From Rhizobium sp. Pop5 (GTDB lineage: Bacteria; Pseudomonadota; Alphaproteobacteria; Rhizobiales; Rhizobiaceae): a stretch of 64,000 nucleotides of DNA. The stretch covers positions 434,001 through 498,000 of the forward strand of contig NZ_CP099399.1 in assembly GCF_024721175.1 (NCBI RefSeq), written 5' to 3'. Both the position numbers and the translations under genes were made by a program. Position 1 is the stretch's first letter. Every line of letters begins with the position of its first letter. Below are positions 18,701 through 27,009 of this stretch, piece after piece. A model generated the notes under the pieces. That model did not search any database. It was given only the letters and a program-made list of their open reading frames with translations, and was not told where the DNA came from.

Positions 18701-20352
18701 AACGACATGTCTCCTACAATGAAGTGCGCAGCGAAACGAAAACGGTCTCGGGCGACGATACCGGCCGCGGGCGATATCTGATCGCGCCCACCACCGTCTT
18801 CGCCAGGAGCGTGGAAGAAGATGCGCGACGGGCACAGCTTGCCTCGCCCGCCTGGAAGGAGCGGGAGGCGATCCTGCAGCCGCTTCTCGAAAAGATCTAT
18901 CGTGACCCGGATGCGGCGCTTGTCGCCCTGAACGCCCTGGCATCGAATATGCGCGTCGAACCCCGCAAGCTTGCCGACGATCTTGCTGCAGCACCTGATC
19001 GGCTCGGTCGCCTGCGGGGTTCCGAGCTTATCATCGACGGGCGGGCCGCCCGCGATGAGCGCAACGTCGCGACCGCGGCATTGCCGGAGCTGCTGCCACT
19101 CGCCCGCGCCCATGCGACGGAGTTCCGCAGAAACGCCGCGCGGTTCGAAAGCCGCGAGCAACAACGCCGTGCGCATATGTCATTGTCGATCCCGGGGCTT
19201 TCCAGAACGGCGCTGAAGCGCCTGGTCGAGATCGAGGCGGTGCGCAGGCAAGGTGGTGACGATGCCTACAAGACCGCCTTCGTGTTTGCCGCGGAGGACC
19301 GGGCCGTCGTGCAGGAGATCAAGGCCGTCAGCGAGGCCCTGACGGAACGCTTCGGGTGGCGTGGCTTCAGCTCGAAGGCCGATGCGGTCGCCGAACGCAA
19401 TATGGCCGAGCGTATGCCGGAAGACCTCGAGAGCAGCAGACGCGAGAAGTTGATCCGGCTGTTCGAGGCCGTGAAGCGCTTCGCCGAGGAGCAGCATCTT
19501 GCCGAGCGGCGGGATCGTTCGAAGATCGTTGCCGGCGCCAGTGCCGTTCCCGCAATGGAGTCAGGCAGGGAGAACGTCACCGTGCCACCCATGCTCGCCG
19601 CCGTCACCGAGTTCAAGACTTCGGTCGACGACGAGGCAAGATCTCGCGCTCTCGCCGGCCCTCTTTATCGCCAGCAGCGAGCGGCGCTGGCCGCCGTCGC
19701 ACGAACGATCTGGCGCGATCCGGCCGGCGCTGTCGACAAGATCGAAGAGCTGCTCGTCAAAGGCTTTGCCGCCGACCGTATCGCCGCCGCAGTGACCAAT
19801 GATCCCGCCGCCTACGGTGCGCTACGCGGCTCCAATCGCCTCGTAGACCGGCTGCTCGCTTCCGGTCGGGAGCGGAAGGAGGCGATGCAGGCCGTGTCCG
19901 ACGCCGCTGCTCGCCTGCTGCGGTCGCTCGGTTCGGCCTACGTGAATGTACTTGATGCCGAACGCCTGGTTATCGCCGAAGAGCGCCGCCGCATGGCGGT
20001 CGCAATTCCCAGTCTGTCGAGGGCTGCGGAAGAGGTCCTGCTGCGGCTGACGGCGGAAGCGAAAACGGATGGACGCAAACGAAATGTCTCTGCGACTCCT
20101 CTGGATCCGAGTATTCGCCGAGAGTTCGCCGACGTCAGCAAAGCGCTCGATCAGCGCTTCGGGCGCAATGCCATTGTCCGCGGCGAAAAGGATCTCATCA
20201 ATCGCGTGCCGCCGGCGCACCGGCCGGCCTTCGCAGCGATGCACGAGAAGCTGAAAGTCCTGCAGCACACCGACCGTCAGGAAAACAGTCAGGAGCTCAT
20301 CTCGGAACGACACCAGCGTGCCGTCAATCGCGGTCGAGTGATCGATCTTTAA
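15712..20352 (+). CDS. traA: Ti-type conjugative relaxase/helicase TraA
   Basis: A 1546-residue protein starting MAIMFVRAQVISRGAGRS. The MobA/MobL relaxase domain (about 1-260) nicks the transfer origin, and its metal-binding His motif is in HDKDGNPHAHVMTTL near residues 135-150. A TraI/RecD-like superfamily I helicase follows, with Walker A (GLAGAGKST near 415), Walker B (VLVVDEAG near 480) and the late motif GYAATIHKSQGVTVD near 730. The last 700 residues are helical repeats with BID-like or chromosomal-TraA-like character. It is longer than the roughly 1100-residue Ti plasmid TraA. No traC, traD, traG or trb gene and no clear oriT is present, so it is an orphan. It is intact despite neighbours in ruin. 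Upstream start GTGs were not needed; the frame begins cleanly here. Confidence 0.9.
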   Translation: MAIMFVRAQVISRGAGRSIISAAAYRHRTRMMDEQVGASFSYRGGATDLVHEELALPDCVPNWLHEAIDGLSVASASEALWNAVEAFETLGNAQLARELIIALPEELTRAENIALVREYVRDNLTARGMVVDWVYHDKDGNPHAHVMTTLRPLAEEGFGRKRVTIMGEDGKPLRVVTPDSPNGRIVNRVWAGDRETMKVWKIAWAETANRHLALAGHEIRLDGRSYAEQGLDGIAQKHVGPGRAALSGKGKELYFAPADLARRQEMADRLLAEPALLLKQLSNERSTFDERDIAKALHRYVDDPADFGNIRARLMASDELVMLKPQQADAETGKAAEPAIFTTREILRIEYDMVQSAQILSKRIGFGVSVRHVEAAIKSVETGDPQKALKLDAEQVDAIRHVTGESGIAAVVGLAGAGKSTLLAAARVAWESEGRRVIGAALSGKAAEGLEDSSGIRSRTLASLELAWAGGRDLLERGNVLVVDEAGMVSSQQMARVLKVAEDAGAKVVLVGDAMQLQPIQAGAAFRAISERIGFAELSGVRRQRATWAREASRLFARGETGKGLDAYAQQGHLVEAETREDIIGRIVGDWTAARRQAIQDSVAAGNDGRLRGDELLVLAHTNDDVKRLNESLRKVMMDAGALTDARKFQTARGPREFAAGDRIIFLENARFLEPRARHLGPQYVKNGMLGTVISTGDKRGDPLLSVRLNDGRDVVISEASYGNVDHGYAATIHKSQGVTVDRTFVLATGMMDQHLTYVSMTRHRDRADLYAAREDFEARPEWERKPHVDHAAGVTGELVETGEAKFRPNDEDADDSPYADVKTDDGSVHRLWGVSLPKALDEGGVSAGDTVTLRKDGVERVKVQIPIVDGKTGQKRFEEREVDRNVWTAKRVETAEGRQQRLEQESHRPELFKPLVERLSRSGAKTTTLDFESEAGYRAQAQDFARRRGLDHLALAAAGMEEGVGRQLAWIAAKREQVAKLWERASVALGFAIERERHVSYNEVRSETKTVSGDDTGRGRYLIAPTTVFARSVEEDARRAQLASPAWKEREAILQPLLEKIYRDPDAALVALNALASNMRVEPRKLADDLAAAPDRLGRLRGSELIIDGRAARDERNVATAALPELLPLARAHATEFRRNAARFESREQQRRAHMSLSIPGLSRTALKRLVEIEAVRRQGGDDAYKTAFVFAAEDRAVVQEIKAVSEALTERFGWRGFSSKADAVAERNMAERMPEDLESSRREKLIRLFEAVKRFAEEQHLAERRDRSKIVAGASAVPAMESGRENVTVPPMLAAVTEFKTSVDDEARSRALAGPLYRQQRAALAAVARTIWRDPAGAVDKIEELLVKGFAADRIAAAVTNDPAAYGALRGSNRLVDRLLASGRERKEAMQAVSDAAARLLRSLGSAYVNVLDAERLVIAEERRRMAVAIPSLSRAAEEVLLRLTAEAKTDGRKRNVSATPLDPSIRREFADVSKALDQRFGRNAIVRGEKDLINRVPPAHRPAFAAMHEKLKVLQHTDRQENSQELISERHQRAVNRGRVIDL

Positions 20353-20424
20353 ACGATGGGGCAACTGTCAGCTTCCGGAGCCGGCTCGTCTGGGCGACTA
20401 TGGTCGCAAAAAGGCCAAGCCGGA

Positions 20425-21339
20425 TCAGATGTCGTCGGTGTCCTTTCGAAGTGCGACGAGATGTTCCTTGCACACTATGTCAACGAGCACATGTAGTTCG
20501 GCTGTTTGCGCAGCTATCCATTGCAGCGCCTCTTTGCTCACGTCGAAATGCTTCGAGTAACGCGCCTTCACGTAGGCCTCGTTGATCGTATTGAACCACG
20601 CACGATAGCGCTGCTGGTCTCGCGGCCAGGCATCAATAAGCCGACGGTCACGACCTTCCGCCAGCTTACGTAGGAAAGTGAGACTATGTGATGGCGGCCC
20701 GTAATTCGTCACAGTCAGAAGAAGCGTAGAATAAGCGTGTTCGATCGCCTGATGCAGGAGAAAAGCAGATTCGTTGTACCTTCCTTTGCTCAGCGAATAG
20801 CGAGAGGTGTCAAGAGATCCCAGTGAGACGGGAAAGCGGCTTTCAAAATGCTCCCTGGCGATGCGGTATTCTTCGGACTTGGAGCGTGGTTTTGGTTCGG
20901 GTAGCGCTTCATCATCGAGCTCGTAGAGGACGATCCCCTCGCGGCGGATATCAGAGAAGAAGTATTGCCCCTCGTGAAGTGCCGTGTTGACCTCCCGCCG
21001 CGAGTGAACAATGAAGCTGACTGGCGTATTGATGCCGCGATCATGGAGAAAGCGGTCGACCGCTTTGTACCAATAGGTGGCGACGTCCGATAGTTTCCGG
21101 TTATTGACAATTACCAGCAGATCATAGTCGGAACGATAGCCTTTGAGCGTGTGCTGTTCGTCGACCCAGTCGCCACGAGCGTATGACCCAAACAGGATGA
21201 TCTTGAGAATCCGCCCCATTTTCTTGAAATCGGCCGAGCTATCTTTCAGTGCGTCCTGAAACTCCTCGTGCAGGATATCGACAACGCGGGCAAGCTCGCG
21301 CTGTTTGCGTTCGGGCAAATGGTCGAGGCTGGATTTCAT
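20425..21339 (-). CDS. Fused MNT nucleotidyltransferase-HEPN protein
   Basis: A 304-residue protein. The N-terminal half is a minimal nucleotidyltransferase with GSYARGDW near residue 51 and the metal-binding SDYDLLV pair near 72. The C-terminal half (about 160-295) is a HEPN domain, with EHAYSTLLL and an R-x4-H motif (RYSKHF). HEPN/MNT proteins often form toxin-antitoxin pairs in which MNT AMPylates the HEPN RNase. Here both are fused, which is a known arrangement, often next to TraA in Rhizobiaceae. It converges with traA, 72 bp apart. A role in plasmid or island maintenance or phage defence is possible but inferred. Confidence 0.82.
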   Translation of the reverse strand: MKSSLDHLPERKQRELARVVDILHEEFQDALKDSSADFKKMGRILKIILFGSYARGDWVDEQHTLKGYRSDYDLLVIVNNRKLSDVATYWYKAVDRFLHDRGINTPVSFIVHSRREVNTALHEGQYFFSDIRREGIVLYELDDEALPEPKPRSKSEEYRIAREHFESRFPVSLGSLDTSRYSLSKGRYNESAFLLHQAIEHAYSTLLLTVTNYGPPSHSLTFLRKLAEGRDRRLIDAWPRDQQRYRAWFNTINEAYVKARYSKHFDVSKEALQWIAAQTAELHVLVDIVCKEHLVALRKDTDDI

Positions 21340-21518
21340 CGGCGACGGTCGTCTCTCATAGCAGATCCGTTGTAGTCATCGTATTTCAAGAAAACCAGTC
21401 CCCTGCGATCAGGGCGTGTATCACGATCCGTGGATCAGCGGTGCCGACGGTCGTCGCTTTCATAAGAGCGCGACGAGGACTTGGCGGTGTTCAAAGTCTC
21501 CTTGTGTTCGCTTTTGGT

Positions 21519-21755
21519 CTAGGCCTGCCTGGTCTCTTCGAGATCCAGATGTTGGAAAACCCGCACCCAAAAGCTGAAGTCACCCGAGCGCCCGTCGAAG
21601 CGCGCGCAGAGAGCGCACCAGGCAACAGCTGTTTTTGCATGTGCTCCATAAAGCGATCGTGCAGCAGCACTTGTATCCTCGATATCTCCTTCTTTCCAAA
21701 AATCAGATGCGGCTACCGGGCAGCCGGGTGAGAGCCTCTCGAATATTTCGCGCAT
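21519..21755 (-). CDS. Hypothetical small protein
   Basis: 78 residues starting MREIFERLSPGCPVAASDF, with an aromatic- and Ala-rich C-terminal half (AKTAVAWCALCARFDGRSGD, then FWVRVFQHL). Composition and codon use look like coding sequence and I have an impression of similar small rhizobial proteins, but no named family is recognised. No signal peptide or membrane segment is seen. It lies alone between the MNT/HEPN gene and the regulator. It could still be a chance frame. Confidence 0.4.
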   Translation of the reverse strand: MREIFERLSPGCPVAASDFWKEGDIEDTSAAARSLYGAHAKTAVAWCALCARFDGRSGDFSFWVRVFQHLDLEETRQA

Positions 21756-21890
21756 TATAAAACCCCGTCACCGTCCGGAAACAGGTCATCAAATTATGCC
21801 GGACGTCGATCCCATCGAGTGGGCCACGCTCGCGTGCCGTCCCTGGCAAAATATGTGCTTAGGCGCGAAGCTCTTCGCAATCTCAACATT

Positions 21891-21904
21891 ATGTTGTAAC
21901 AAAA
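21891..21904. promoter_or_regulatory. GntR-type operator half/whole site upstream of first regulator
   Basis: ATGTTGTAACAAAA contains TGTTGTAACA, matching the core of the perfect palindrome at 28307-28332. It lies about 165 bp before the OmpR-like gene at 22071. Confidence 0.45.
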
Positions 21905-22070
21905 CCGAAAGGCAAGCTATAAAAATACCTGTTTTGAGAGCGCATCGGCAATTCTTTGCCGGCTTTGCAGGAGGAATATGTGAGGTTCTGATCGGGATGA
22001 GGCGTTTTCGTGAAAATTTTGTCGTATCAAAAATAACTGCAGTAAGGGTCGTACTTGCCGGAGAGAGCCG

Positions 22071-22754
22071 ATGAGCGAACTCCTGGCGATCGTATCCCGA
22101 GATGCAGATTATTATTTGATGCTCGAACACATCTTGAAGGAAGCCGGATACAGAACAATGCTCGTTGACATTCCGAGCGAGGCCGTTGCGACCGCCGAGG
22201 ACCGTGATGCTGCAGCCATCATCGTCGACTGCCAGCCGGGTTCGCCGATTCTCGCTGACATCGCGTCCGATCTGAGGGAAAGGGGGCGTGCCAGCGACGT
22301 CACGCTCATCGCGCTCGTTGCCGAGAAAGCTGCCTATCTCGACATCTTGAAGGCGAATGTCGATGAAAGCTTTTCAAGGCCGATGCGGCCGGCGCGACTA
22401 CTGTCTTACCTACACGGTGCAATAGGTAACTCTTCCAGTGAAAGAACGAGCCGCCCCGTTGCAATATTCGACGACATGAAGTTGGACGCTGGCGGCCGGC
22501 GCGTCCTGGTACGGGGTGCGCCGGTCAATCTCAGCCCGATCGATTTTCATCTCCTGAGCGCTCTGATGGGCGACGCGGGGCGCGTCCTCAGTCGCGCTGA
22601 ACTGATAGGCGCCGCTTGGCCGAAGAATGCATTCGTTGAGCCGCGGACGGTGGATGTTCATATCGGCCGCCTCCGGCGTGCATTGAGGCGTGCTCTTGGC
22701 CGCGATGTGATTCGGACGGTGCCAAAGGTGGGATATGCGATCGACATCGCTTGA
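22071..22754 (+). CDS. OmpR-like transcription factor with degenerate receiver (copy 1)
   Basis: 227 residues: a receiver-like domain (1-115) and an OmpR/PhoB winged helix (about 130-227, with RTVDVHIGRLRRAL and VPKVGYAID). The phosphoacceptor-like Asp is kept (IIVDC), but the acidic pair after beta-1 is reduced (SRDAD), the conserved Thr of beta-4 is replaced (LIALVAE) and the Lys of beta-5 is Arg (SRPMRP). Control by phosphorylation is therefore doubtful. No histidine kinase is nearby. A good ribosome-binding site (ggagaga) precedes the ATG. A second 227-residue copy stands at the other end of the cluster (33047-33730). Confidence 0.85.
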   Translation: MSELLAIVSRDADYYLMLEHILKEAGYRTMLVDIPSEAVATAEDRDAAAIIVDCQPGSPILADIASDLRERGRASDVTLIALVAEKAAYLDILKANVDESFSRPMRPARLLSYLHGAIGNSSSERTSRPVAIFDDMKLDAGGRRVLVRGAPVNLSPIDFHLLSALMGDAGRVLSRAELIGAAWPKNAFVEPRTVDVHIGRLRRALRRALGRDVIRTVPKVGYAIDIA

Positions 22755-22763
22755 AGCATATGA

Positions 22764-22778
22764 ACATCGTGACGTTCA
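22764..22778. promoter_or_regulatory. Inverted repeat before oxoamine synthase gene
   Basis: GAAC-N8-GTTC lies at 22762-22777 (tgaacatcgtgacgttca). The 11-mer acatcgtgacg (22764-22774) also occurs at 28281-28291 in the GntR/ABC intergenic region. It may be a shared binding site for one of the cluster regulators; this is inference from two occurrences. Confidence 0.3.
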
Positions 22779-22878
22779 CATCTTCACCGAAACTTTTCTA
22801 AAACTTGCCGCCGTCTTCGTTGTATAAATGAAAGTCTCTCGGTTAGCGTGCAGCCCATCCAATGTTTGGGAGAGCAAC

Positions 22879-24120
22879 ATGCAAGAGGCCGCTTCGGGCG
22901 CCGGGTCGCCCACGATTTCTCACAGGAATACCGCCAGTTTGATCAGACATGCAGGTCCTCACTTTGCCGCAGCCCATCTTGACGGCTTGATGGCACTCTA
23001 TGTCCAGCCGTCCGACGGTCGAGCGGTGGGGCTGCCAGTTTCAGAGCATCGATCGGAGCGAGTTGTCGACTTCGTGCGCTGCTCCTATCTCGGGCTTGAC
23101 AATCATCCCTTGATCATCGAGGGCGCAATCGAGACTGTTCGGCGCTACGGAACGCTCCATTGGTCCTGCGCCCGCACACGGCTCAATTTTGCAGTCCTCG
23201 GAGACCTCGAGGATGCTCTCTCTGATCTCTTCGGGGCGAGGGTGATTACCTACACGACCGTGCTTGCGGCCAACCTGAGCGCACTTCCACTGATCGCGTC
23301 CGGAGTCCTGACCGGCGGCAAGAAACCCGTGATGGTGTTCGACCGCCTCGCTCATGCAACGCTTGCCTTCAACAAGCCCGTTGTTGCCGAAGAATGCGAG
23401 GTCCGCACCATAGGACACAACGATATTCAGGCGCTTGAAGACATCTGCCGTCAGAATGAGACGGTCGCTTATATTTGCGATGGCGTCTATTCCATGGGCG
23501 GTTGCGCGCCGATCAAGGAGTTGCGCGAACTTCAGGAGCGATATGGCCTTTTCCTTTATATCGATGATGCTCACGGCATCTCGATCTTCGGAGAAAGGGG
23601 CGAGGGCTTTGCCCGCTCGCAGATGCCCGAGGGTCTTGGCGAACGTACAATTATCGCAGCCTCGCTCGGCAAGGGGTTTGGCGCTTCAGGCGGCATGCTT
23701 ATGCTCGCAACGGCCTTCCAGGAAGAGATCTTTCGCCGCTTTGCTCTTGCACATGCCTTTTCGGCCTCGATCAATGTTGCAGCGATTGGTGCTGCTCTCG
23801 CCTCCCAAGCGATTCATCGCACACCGGAACTCGGCGTGCGGCAAAGGGCGCTCGCCGAATACATTTCTCTCTTCGACGAACTGGTGCCTACCGCACAGGC
23901 GGGGTCCAGACTACCTATCCGGACTGTCGTCGTCGGCGACGAACTTGCGGCAATCGGTGCCGCGAGAGTGGTGCTCGATGCCGGCTACTATACATCGGCC
24001 ATTTTCTTCCCGACGGTCGCCAAGGGGAGGGCAGGGCTACGGATATGCCCGACAGCCAGCCACACGGCCGCGGAAGTGCGCGCGGTCGCCGCTGCCATCA
24101 ATCGTGCTCTGAAGGGCTAA
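22879..24120 (+). CDS. Alpha-oxoamine synthase family PLP enzyme
   Basis: 413 residues from the ATG at 22879 (gggagag ribosome-binding site; an in-frame ATG at 22828 would add 17 residues). Fold-type I motifs of the KBL/AONS/serine palmitoyltransferase/CqsA family are visible: HWSCARTRLNF, CDGVYSMGGCAPI, YIDDAHGISIFGERGEGFA and the PLP lysine in ASLGKGFGASGG. Members condense an amino acid with an acyl-CoA, releasing CO2, to give an amino ketone. No biotin genes or threonine dehydrogenase are nearby, so AONS and KBL roles are unlikely. A product such as a CqsA-like amino ketone or a sphingoid-like base is possible. It is the first metabolic gene after the copy-1 regulator. Confidence 0.82.
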   Translation: MQEAASGAGSPTISHRNTASLIRHAGPHFAAAHLDGLMALYVQPSDGRAVGLPVSEHRSERVVDFVRCSYLGLDNHPLIIEGAIETVRRYGTLHWSCARTRLNFAVLGDLEDALSDLFGARVITYTTVLAANLSALPLIASGVLTGGKKPVMVFDRLAHATLAFNKPVVAEECEVRTIGHNDIQALEDICRQNETVAYICDGVYSMGGCAPIKELRELQERYGLFLYIDDAHGISIFGERGEGFARSQMPEGLGERTIIAASLGKGFGASGGMLMLATAFQEEIFRRFALAHAFSASINVAAIGAALASQAIHRTPELGVRQRALAEYISLFDELVPTAQAGSRLPIRTVVVGDELAAIGAARVVLDAGYYTSAIFFPTVAKGRAGLRICPTASHTAAEVRAVAAAINRALKG

Positions 24121-24134
24121 CGATCGGTCTTCGT

Positions 24135-24162
24135 GTTCCCGGGCGGCATCCCGCCCGGGAAC
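24135..24162. terminator. Bidirectional terminator hairpin
   Basis: gttcccgggcgg (24135-24146) and ccgcccgggaac (24151-24162) form a perfect 12-bp stem with a catc loop between two convergent genes. There is no long T-run on either side, so termination strength is uncertain. Confidence 0.7.
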
Positions 24163-24168
24163 GGTCGT

Positions 24169-25224
24169 TCATCGGATCCAGGCATTCCAGCGCTCGAGCA
24201 TCATCGCGGCATTTTCATTGATCCATCTGGCATCCGGAATGACGATGTAGTTCCTGATATCATCGTCGCTCGGCAGCGCCGCACGTGCTGCCGGCGACAT
24301 CAATTCGATCGCCTTGCGACTGGGCGGCGTGCAGAGGAGTTCCACGCAGACTTTTGCCTGAGCCTCAGGATGATCAAGCCAGTAGCCGACCAGCTTCAAC
24401 GCGTTTACGCGGTTCGGCGCGTTCTTGATGACGGTCAACCGATCACCGACGAGGAAAGAAGCCTGCTTGGACCAGGCGATCTGGCGGCCTTCAGCCTTCA
24501 GGGTATTTGCACGTGTCAGCCAGATCTGCCCGATGCTGTAGTCGCCATTGCGAAAACCTTGGACGCTTTGGTCACCGGTCTTCCACCAAAGCGATATCGC
24601 GGGACGGATCTCGTCGAGCTTTTTGAGCGCGCGGTCGACGTCAAGCGGAAAAAGCTTGTCGCGCGGCACACCATCGGCCAGCAGCGCGGCCGCCATGACC
24701 CGCCACGGATCGTCGAAGTTTGGAAACGACCGGCCGCCAGGAAATTTCGTCTGATCCCACATGTCGGCCCAGCTCGACGGATTTCCTCGGCTGAAGCCGG
24801 TTGGGTCGTAGGCCATAAGCGTTGCGGTCGAAAAAAGCCTGGCCCCGGCACTGACACAGGCATCCTCGACGAGGTCTGGCCGGCCGTGGAAAGGCTTGCA
24901 AAATTCGGCGAGGTCTTCAGACGTCAGCCGATGCGTTTCAGCGCTCGCCTGGATCTCGCCGTCCGGATAAAGGTCCCAGGTCACATTGCCGGTCTTGACC
25001 ATGGCCGAGGCTTTCGCCCGCATCTCCGCATTTGTTGCGGCTACCGAAACAACCTTGATACCGGTCGCTTCAGTGAACGGCTCGAACCAGAATTTTCGAA
25101 GCGCCGCATCGTAGGCGCCACCAGTCGTGGCAATGACCACCTGTTCCTCGCCATGCACCGCTCCCGCAGTCAGCATGAGGCAAGCTGCAAGCAGCAAAGG
25201 CTTGATGTTGGGTTGCTTTTTCAT
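24169..25224 (-). CDS. ABC transporter substrate-binding protein (PotD-like)
   Basis: 351 residues. The start at 25224 (MKKQPNIK) is chosen because it begins a clear signal peptide (LLLAACLMLTAGAVHGEE) cut near residue 26; the longer upstream frame overlaps the permease gene. The fold is of the periplasmic polyamine/iron/thiamine binding class (TGGAYDAALRKFWFEPFTEATGIKV, SSWADMWDQTKFPG). It is last in a four-gene operon ABC-permease-permease-SBP on the minus strand. The ligand is unknown; polyamine-like or other aminated organic compounds are typical of this group. Confidence 0.85.
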   Translation of the reverse strand: MKKQPNIKPLLLAACLMLTAGAVHGEEQVVIATTGGAYDAALRKFWFEPFTEATGIKVVSVAATNAEMRAKASAMVKTGNVTWDLYPDGEIQASAETHRLTSEDLAEFCKPFHGRPDLVEDACVSAGARLFSTATLMAYDPTGFSRGNPSSWADMWDQTKFPGGRSFPNFDDPWRVMAAALLADGVPRDKLFPLDVDRALKKLDEIRPAISLWWKTGDQSVQGFRNGDYSIGQIWLTRANTLKAEGRQIAWSKQASFLVGDRLTVIKNAPNRVNALKLVGYWLDHPEAQAKVCVELLCTPPSRKAIELMSPAARAALPSDDDIRNYIVIPDARWINENAAMMLERWNAWIR

Positions 25225-25258
25225 CGCGTGTTCCTCTGTCCGGATGAATGTGGCCACG

Positions 25259-26110
25259 TCAATCCTCCCCGCGGCCGGTAAGGAGATGGATGGACCCCAT
25301 GAGGACCAGCGATACCGCGACGAGCAGCGTCGAAACCACGGCGATGACCGGGGTGAGATTGAAGTCGATGTCCTCGAACATCTTGCGGCTGATCGTTTTG
25401 CCGCCGGTATCGGAAATGAAGAATGCGACCGTTGCCTCATCGAAAGACGCGAGAAACGCAAAGACCGAGGCGGCCGCGACCGCCGGCGCAATGTTTGGAA
25501 GCACGATGCTGAAGAAGGCGCGGCCCCGGCTTGCACCGCAATTCAGGGCGGCAAGTTCAAGCGCTGGGTCGAAGCGCTCGAGCGCTGCCGATACGGTGAT
25601 GATCACGTAGGGGACCGAAAGCACGGTGTGTGCGATGAGGAATCCGGCAAAATTGCCCGTCAGGCCGAGCGGCGAAAAAATCAGATAAAGGGCAACGCCA
25701 AAGACCACATGGGGGACGATCATTGGCCCGAGCGACAAGGCCTGCAGGAAAGCCCTTCCCGGCAGATTGCCGCGAACGAGCCCGACAGCGGCCATGGTTC
25801 CAATGGCCGTTGAAGCAATCGTTGTCGATAGCGCAATCTTCAAGCTGAAGATCGTCGCTGCGCGCCAGTCCGGATCTGACAGAAATTCGCTATACCAGCG
25901 AAGCGTCAGGCCCTTCGGTGGGAATTGTATGTAGCTGCCATCATTCAACGAAATCGGGATCACGAGCAGCGTCGGCAGCACCAGGAAGAACAGGATTGCG
26001 CCAATCAGGAATCCCCCGACAAGCCGCAAGATTGCCTTGCCATAAGGCCGGTGGTTGCTGTTGACTCGAGAGGCGGCGAATGGCGCTACGGCTACGGGCT
26101 CAGTTGACAC
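25259..26110 (-). CDS. ABC transporter permease (PotC-like)
   Basis: 283 residues with six predicted membrane helices and the EAA loop (LELAALNCGASRGRAFFSIVLPNIAPA) that contacts the ATPase. It resembles spermidine/putrescine-type inner-membrane permeases. It overlaps the preceding permease gene by 11 bp and is followed after 34 bp by the binding-protein gene, so it is part of one transcript. Confidence 0.87.
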   Translation of the reverse strand: MSTEPVAVAPFAASRVNSNHRPYGKAILRLVGGFLIGAILFFLVLPTLLVIPISLNDGSYIQFPPKGLTLRWYSEFLSDPDWRAATIFSLKIALSTTIASTAIGTMAAVGLVRGNLPGRAFLQALSLGPMIVPHVVFGVALYLIFSPLGLTGNFAGFLIAHTVLSVPYVIITVSAALERFDPALELAALNCGASRGRAFFSIVLPNIAPAVAAASVFAFLASFDEATVAFFISDTGGKTISRKMFEDIDFNLTPVIAVVSTLLVAVSLVLMGSIHLLTGRGED

Positions 26111-27008
26111 TGTTCATTCCTTTGCTGAGGGATAGCGCCTTGCGGAACACAAGGACAAAGACGAGCGTCGTGGTCAGAAGGACCGTCGCAAGCGCGGCGG
26201 CAAACGGCCAGTCAAGCAGGACGGTGGTTTGCTGACCGATCAGGGTTGCCATCATCAATGCCCCTGGGCCGCCTACGAGTGCCGGCGTGATGTAAAAACC
26301 GATCGCCAGAATGAAGCACATGACGCACCCGGCAAAAATTCCAGGCAGGCTGAGCGGCAAGGTCACGCGCATGAAGGCGGCTACCGGGCCGGCGCCGAGA
26401 TTGCGGGCGGCCTGGTTATATTCCGCCGGAATAGTGCGAAGAGCATTGCAGATCGGCAGGATCATGAAGGGCATCAGGACATGCGTCATCGCAAGGATGA
26501 CGGCGCCTTCGGTGTAGAGGAGCTTCAAAGGGCCGGTAACGAGGCCGCTTTCCATCAACATGCCATTGATGATGCCGTTTCGCTGCAGGAGCACGATCCA
26601 GGCGTAAGATCGCACCAGCACCGACGTCCACAGCGGCACGAACACCGCCGCTGCGACGATCATTGCGGTCTTGCCCTCAGCGCGCGCCATGAGAAAGGCG
26701 ACCGGATATCCGAGCAGCAGGCTTGCCACCGTGACGATTGCACCCGTTTGCAACGTGCGAACCAGAACGTCCAGGTAAAGCGGCTCCGTAACAATCCGCC
26801 CGTAATATTTGAATGTGAATTCCGGCGCCATGAAGCTCAAAGAGACAAGCCGACCGATCGGGTAGATGAAGCCTGCTGCCAATAGGAGTGTCAGCGGGGC
26901 GATCAGCAGGAGCGTCAGCGCGTGCGAATAACGCCGGGACGAGCGGGAAAATAGCCAGCTTGCCGCAGGGGTCGGTGCATGGGTGAGATTGTCGGCGGCC
27001 ATGGTCAT
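26100..27008 (-). CDS. ABC transporter permease (PotB-like)
   Basis: 302 residues from ATG 27008 (MTMAADNL), which lies one base after the stop of the ATPase gene, so translation is coupled. The longer frame to 27083 runs inside the ATPase gene and is not needed. Several membrane helices and the EAA loop (YNQAARNLGAGPVAAFMRV ... PGIFAG) are visible. It forms the heterodimeric channel with the PotC-like permease. Confidence 0.87.
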   Translation of the reverse strand: MTMAADNLTHAPTPAASWLFSRSSRRYSHALTLLLIAPLTLLLAAGFIYPIGRLVSLSFMAPEFTFKYYGRIVTEPLYLDVLVRTLQTGAIVTVASLLLGYPVAFLMARAEGKTAMIVAAAVFVPLWTSVLVRSYAWIVLLQRNGIINGMLMESGLVTGPLKLLYTEGAVILAMTHVLMPFMILPICNALRTIPAEYNQAARNLGAGPVAAFMRVTLPLSLPGIFAGCVMCFILAIGFYITPALVGGPGALMMATLIGQQTTVLLDWPFAAALATVLLTTTLVFVLVFRKALSLSKGMNSVN

Positions 27009-27009
27009 C

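Larger units (their letters stand above)
21340..22070. other. Intergenic region with one possible small gene
   Basis: No long gene is present. A minus-strand frame at 21519-21755 is listed separately. The part nearest the next gene (21880-22070) is AT-richer and holds a GntR-type half palindrome, so it is probably the promoter region of the OmpR-like gene at 22071. Confidence 0.6.
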
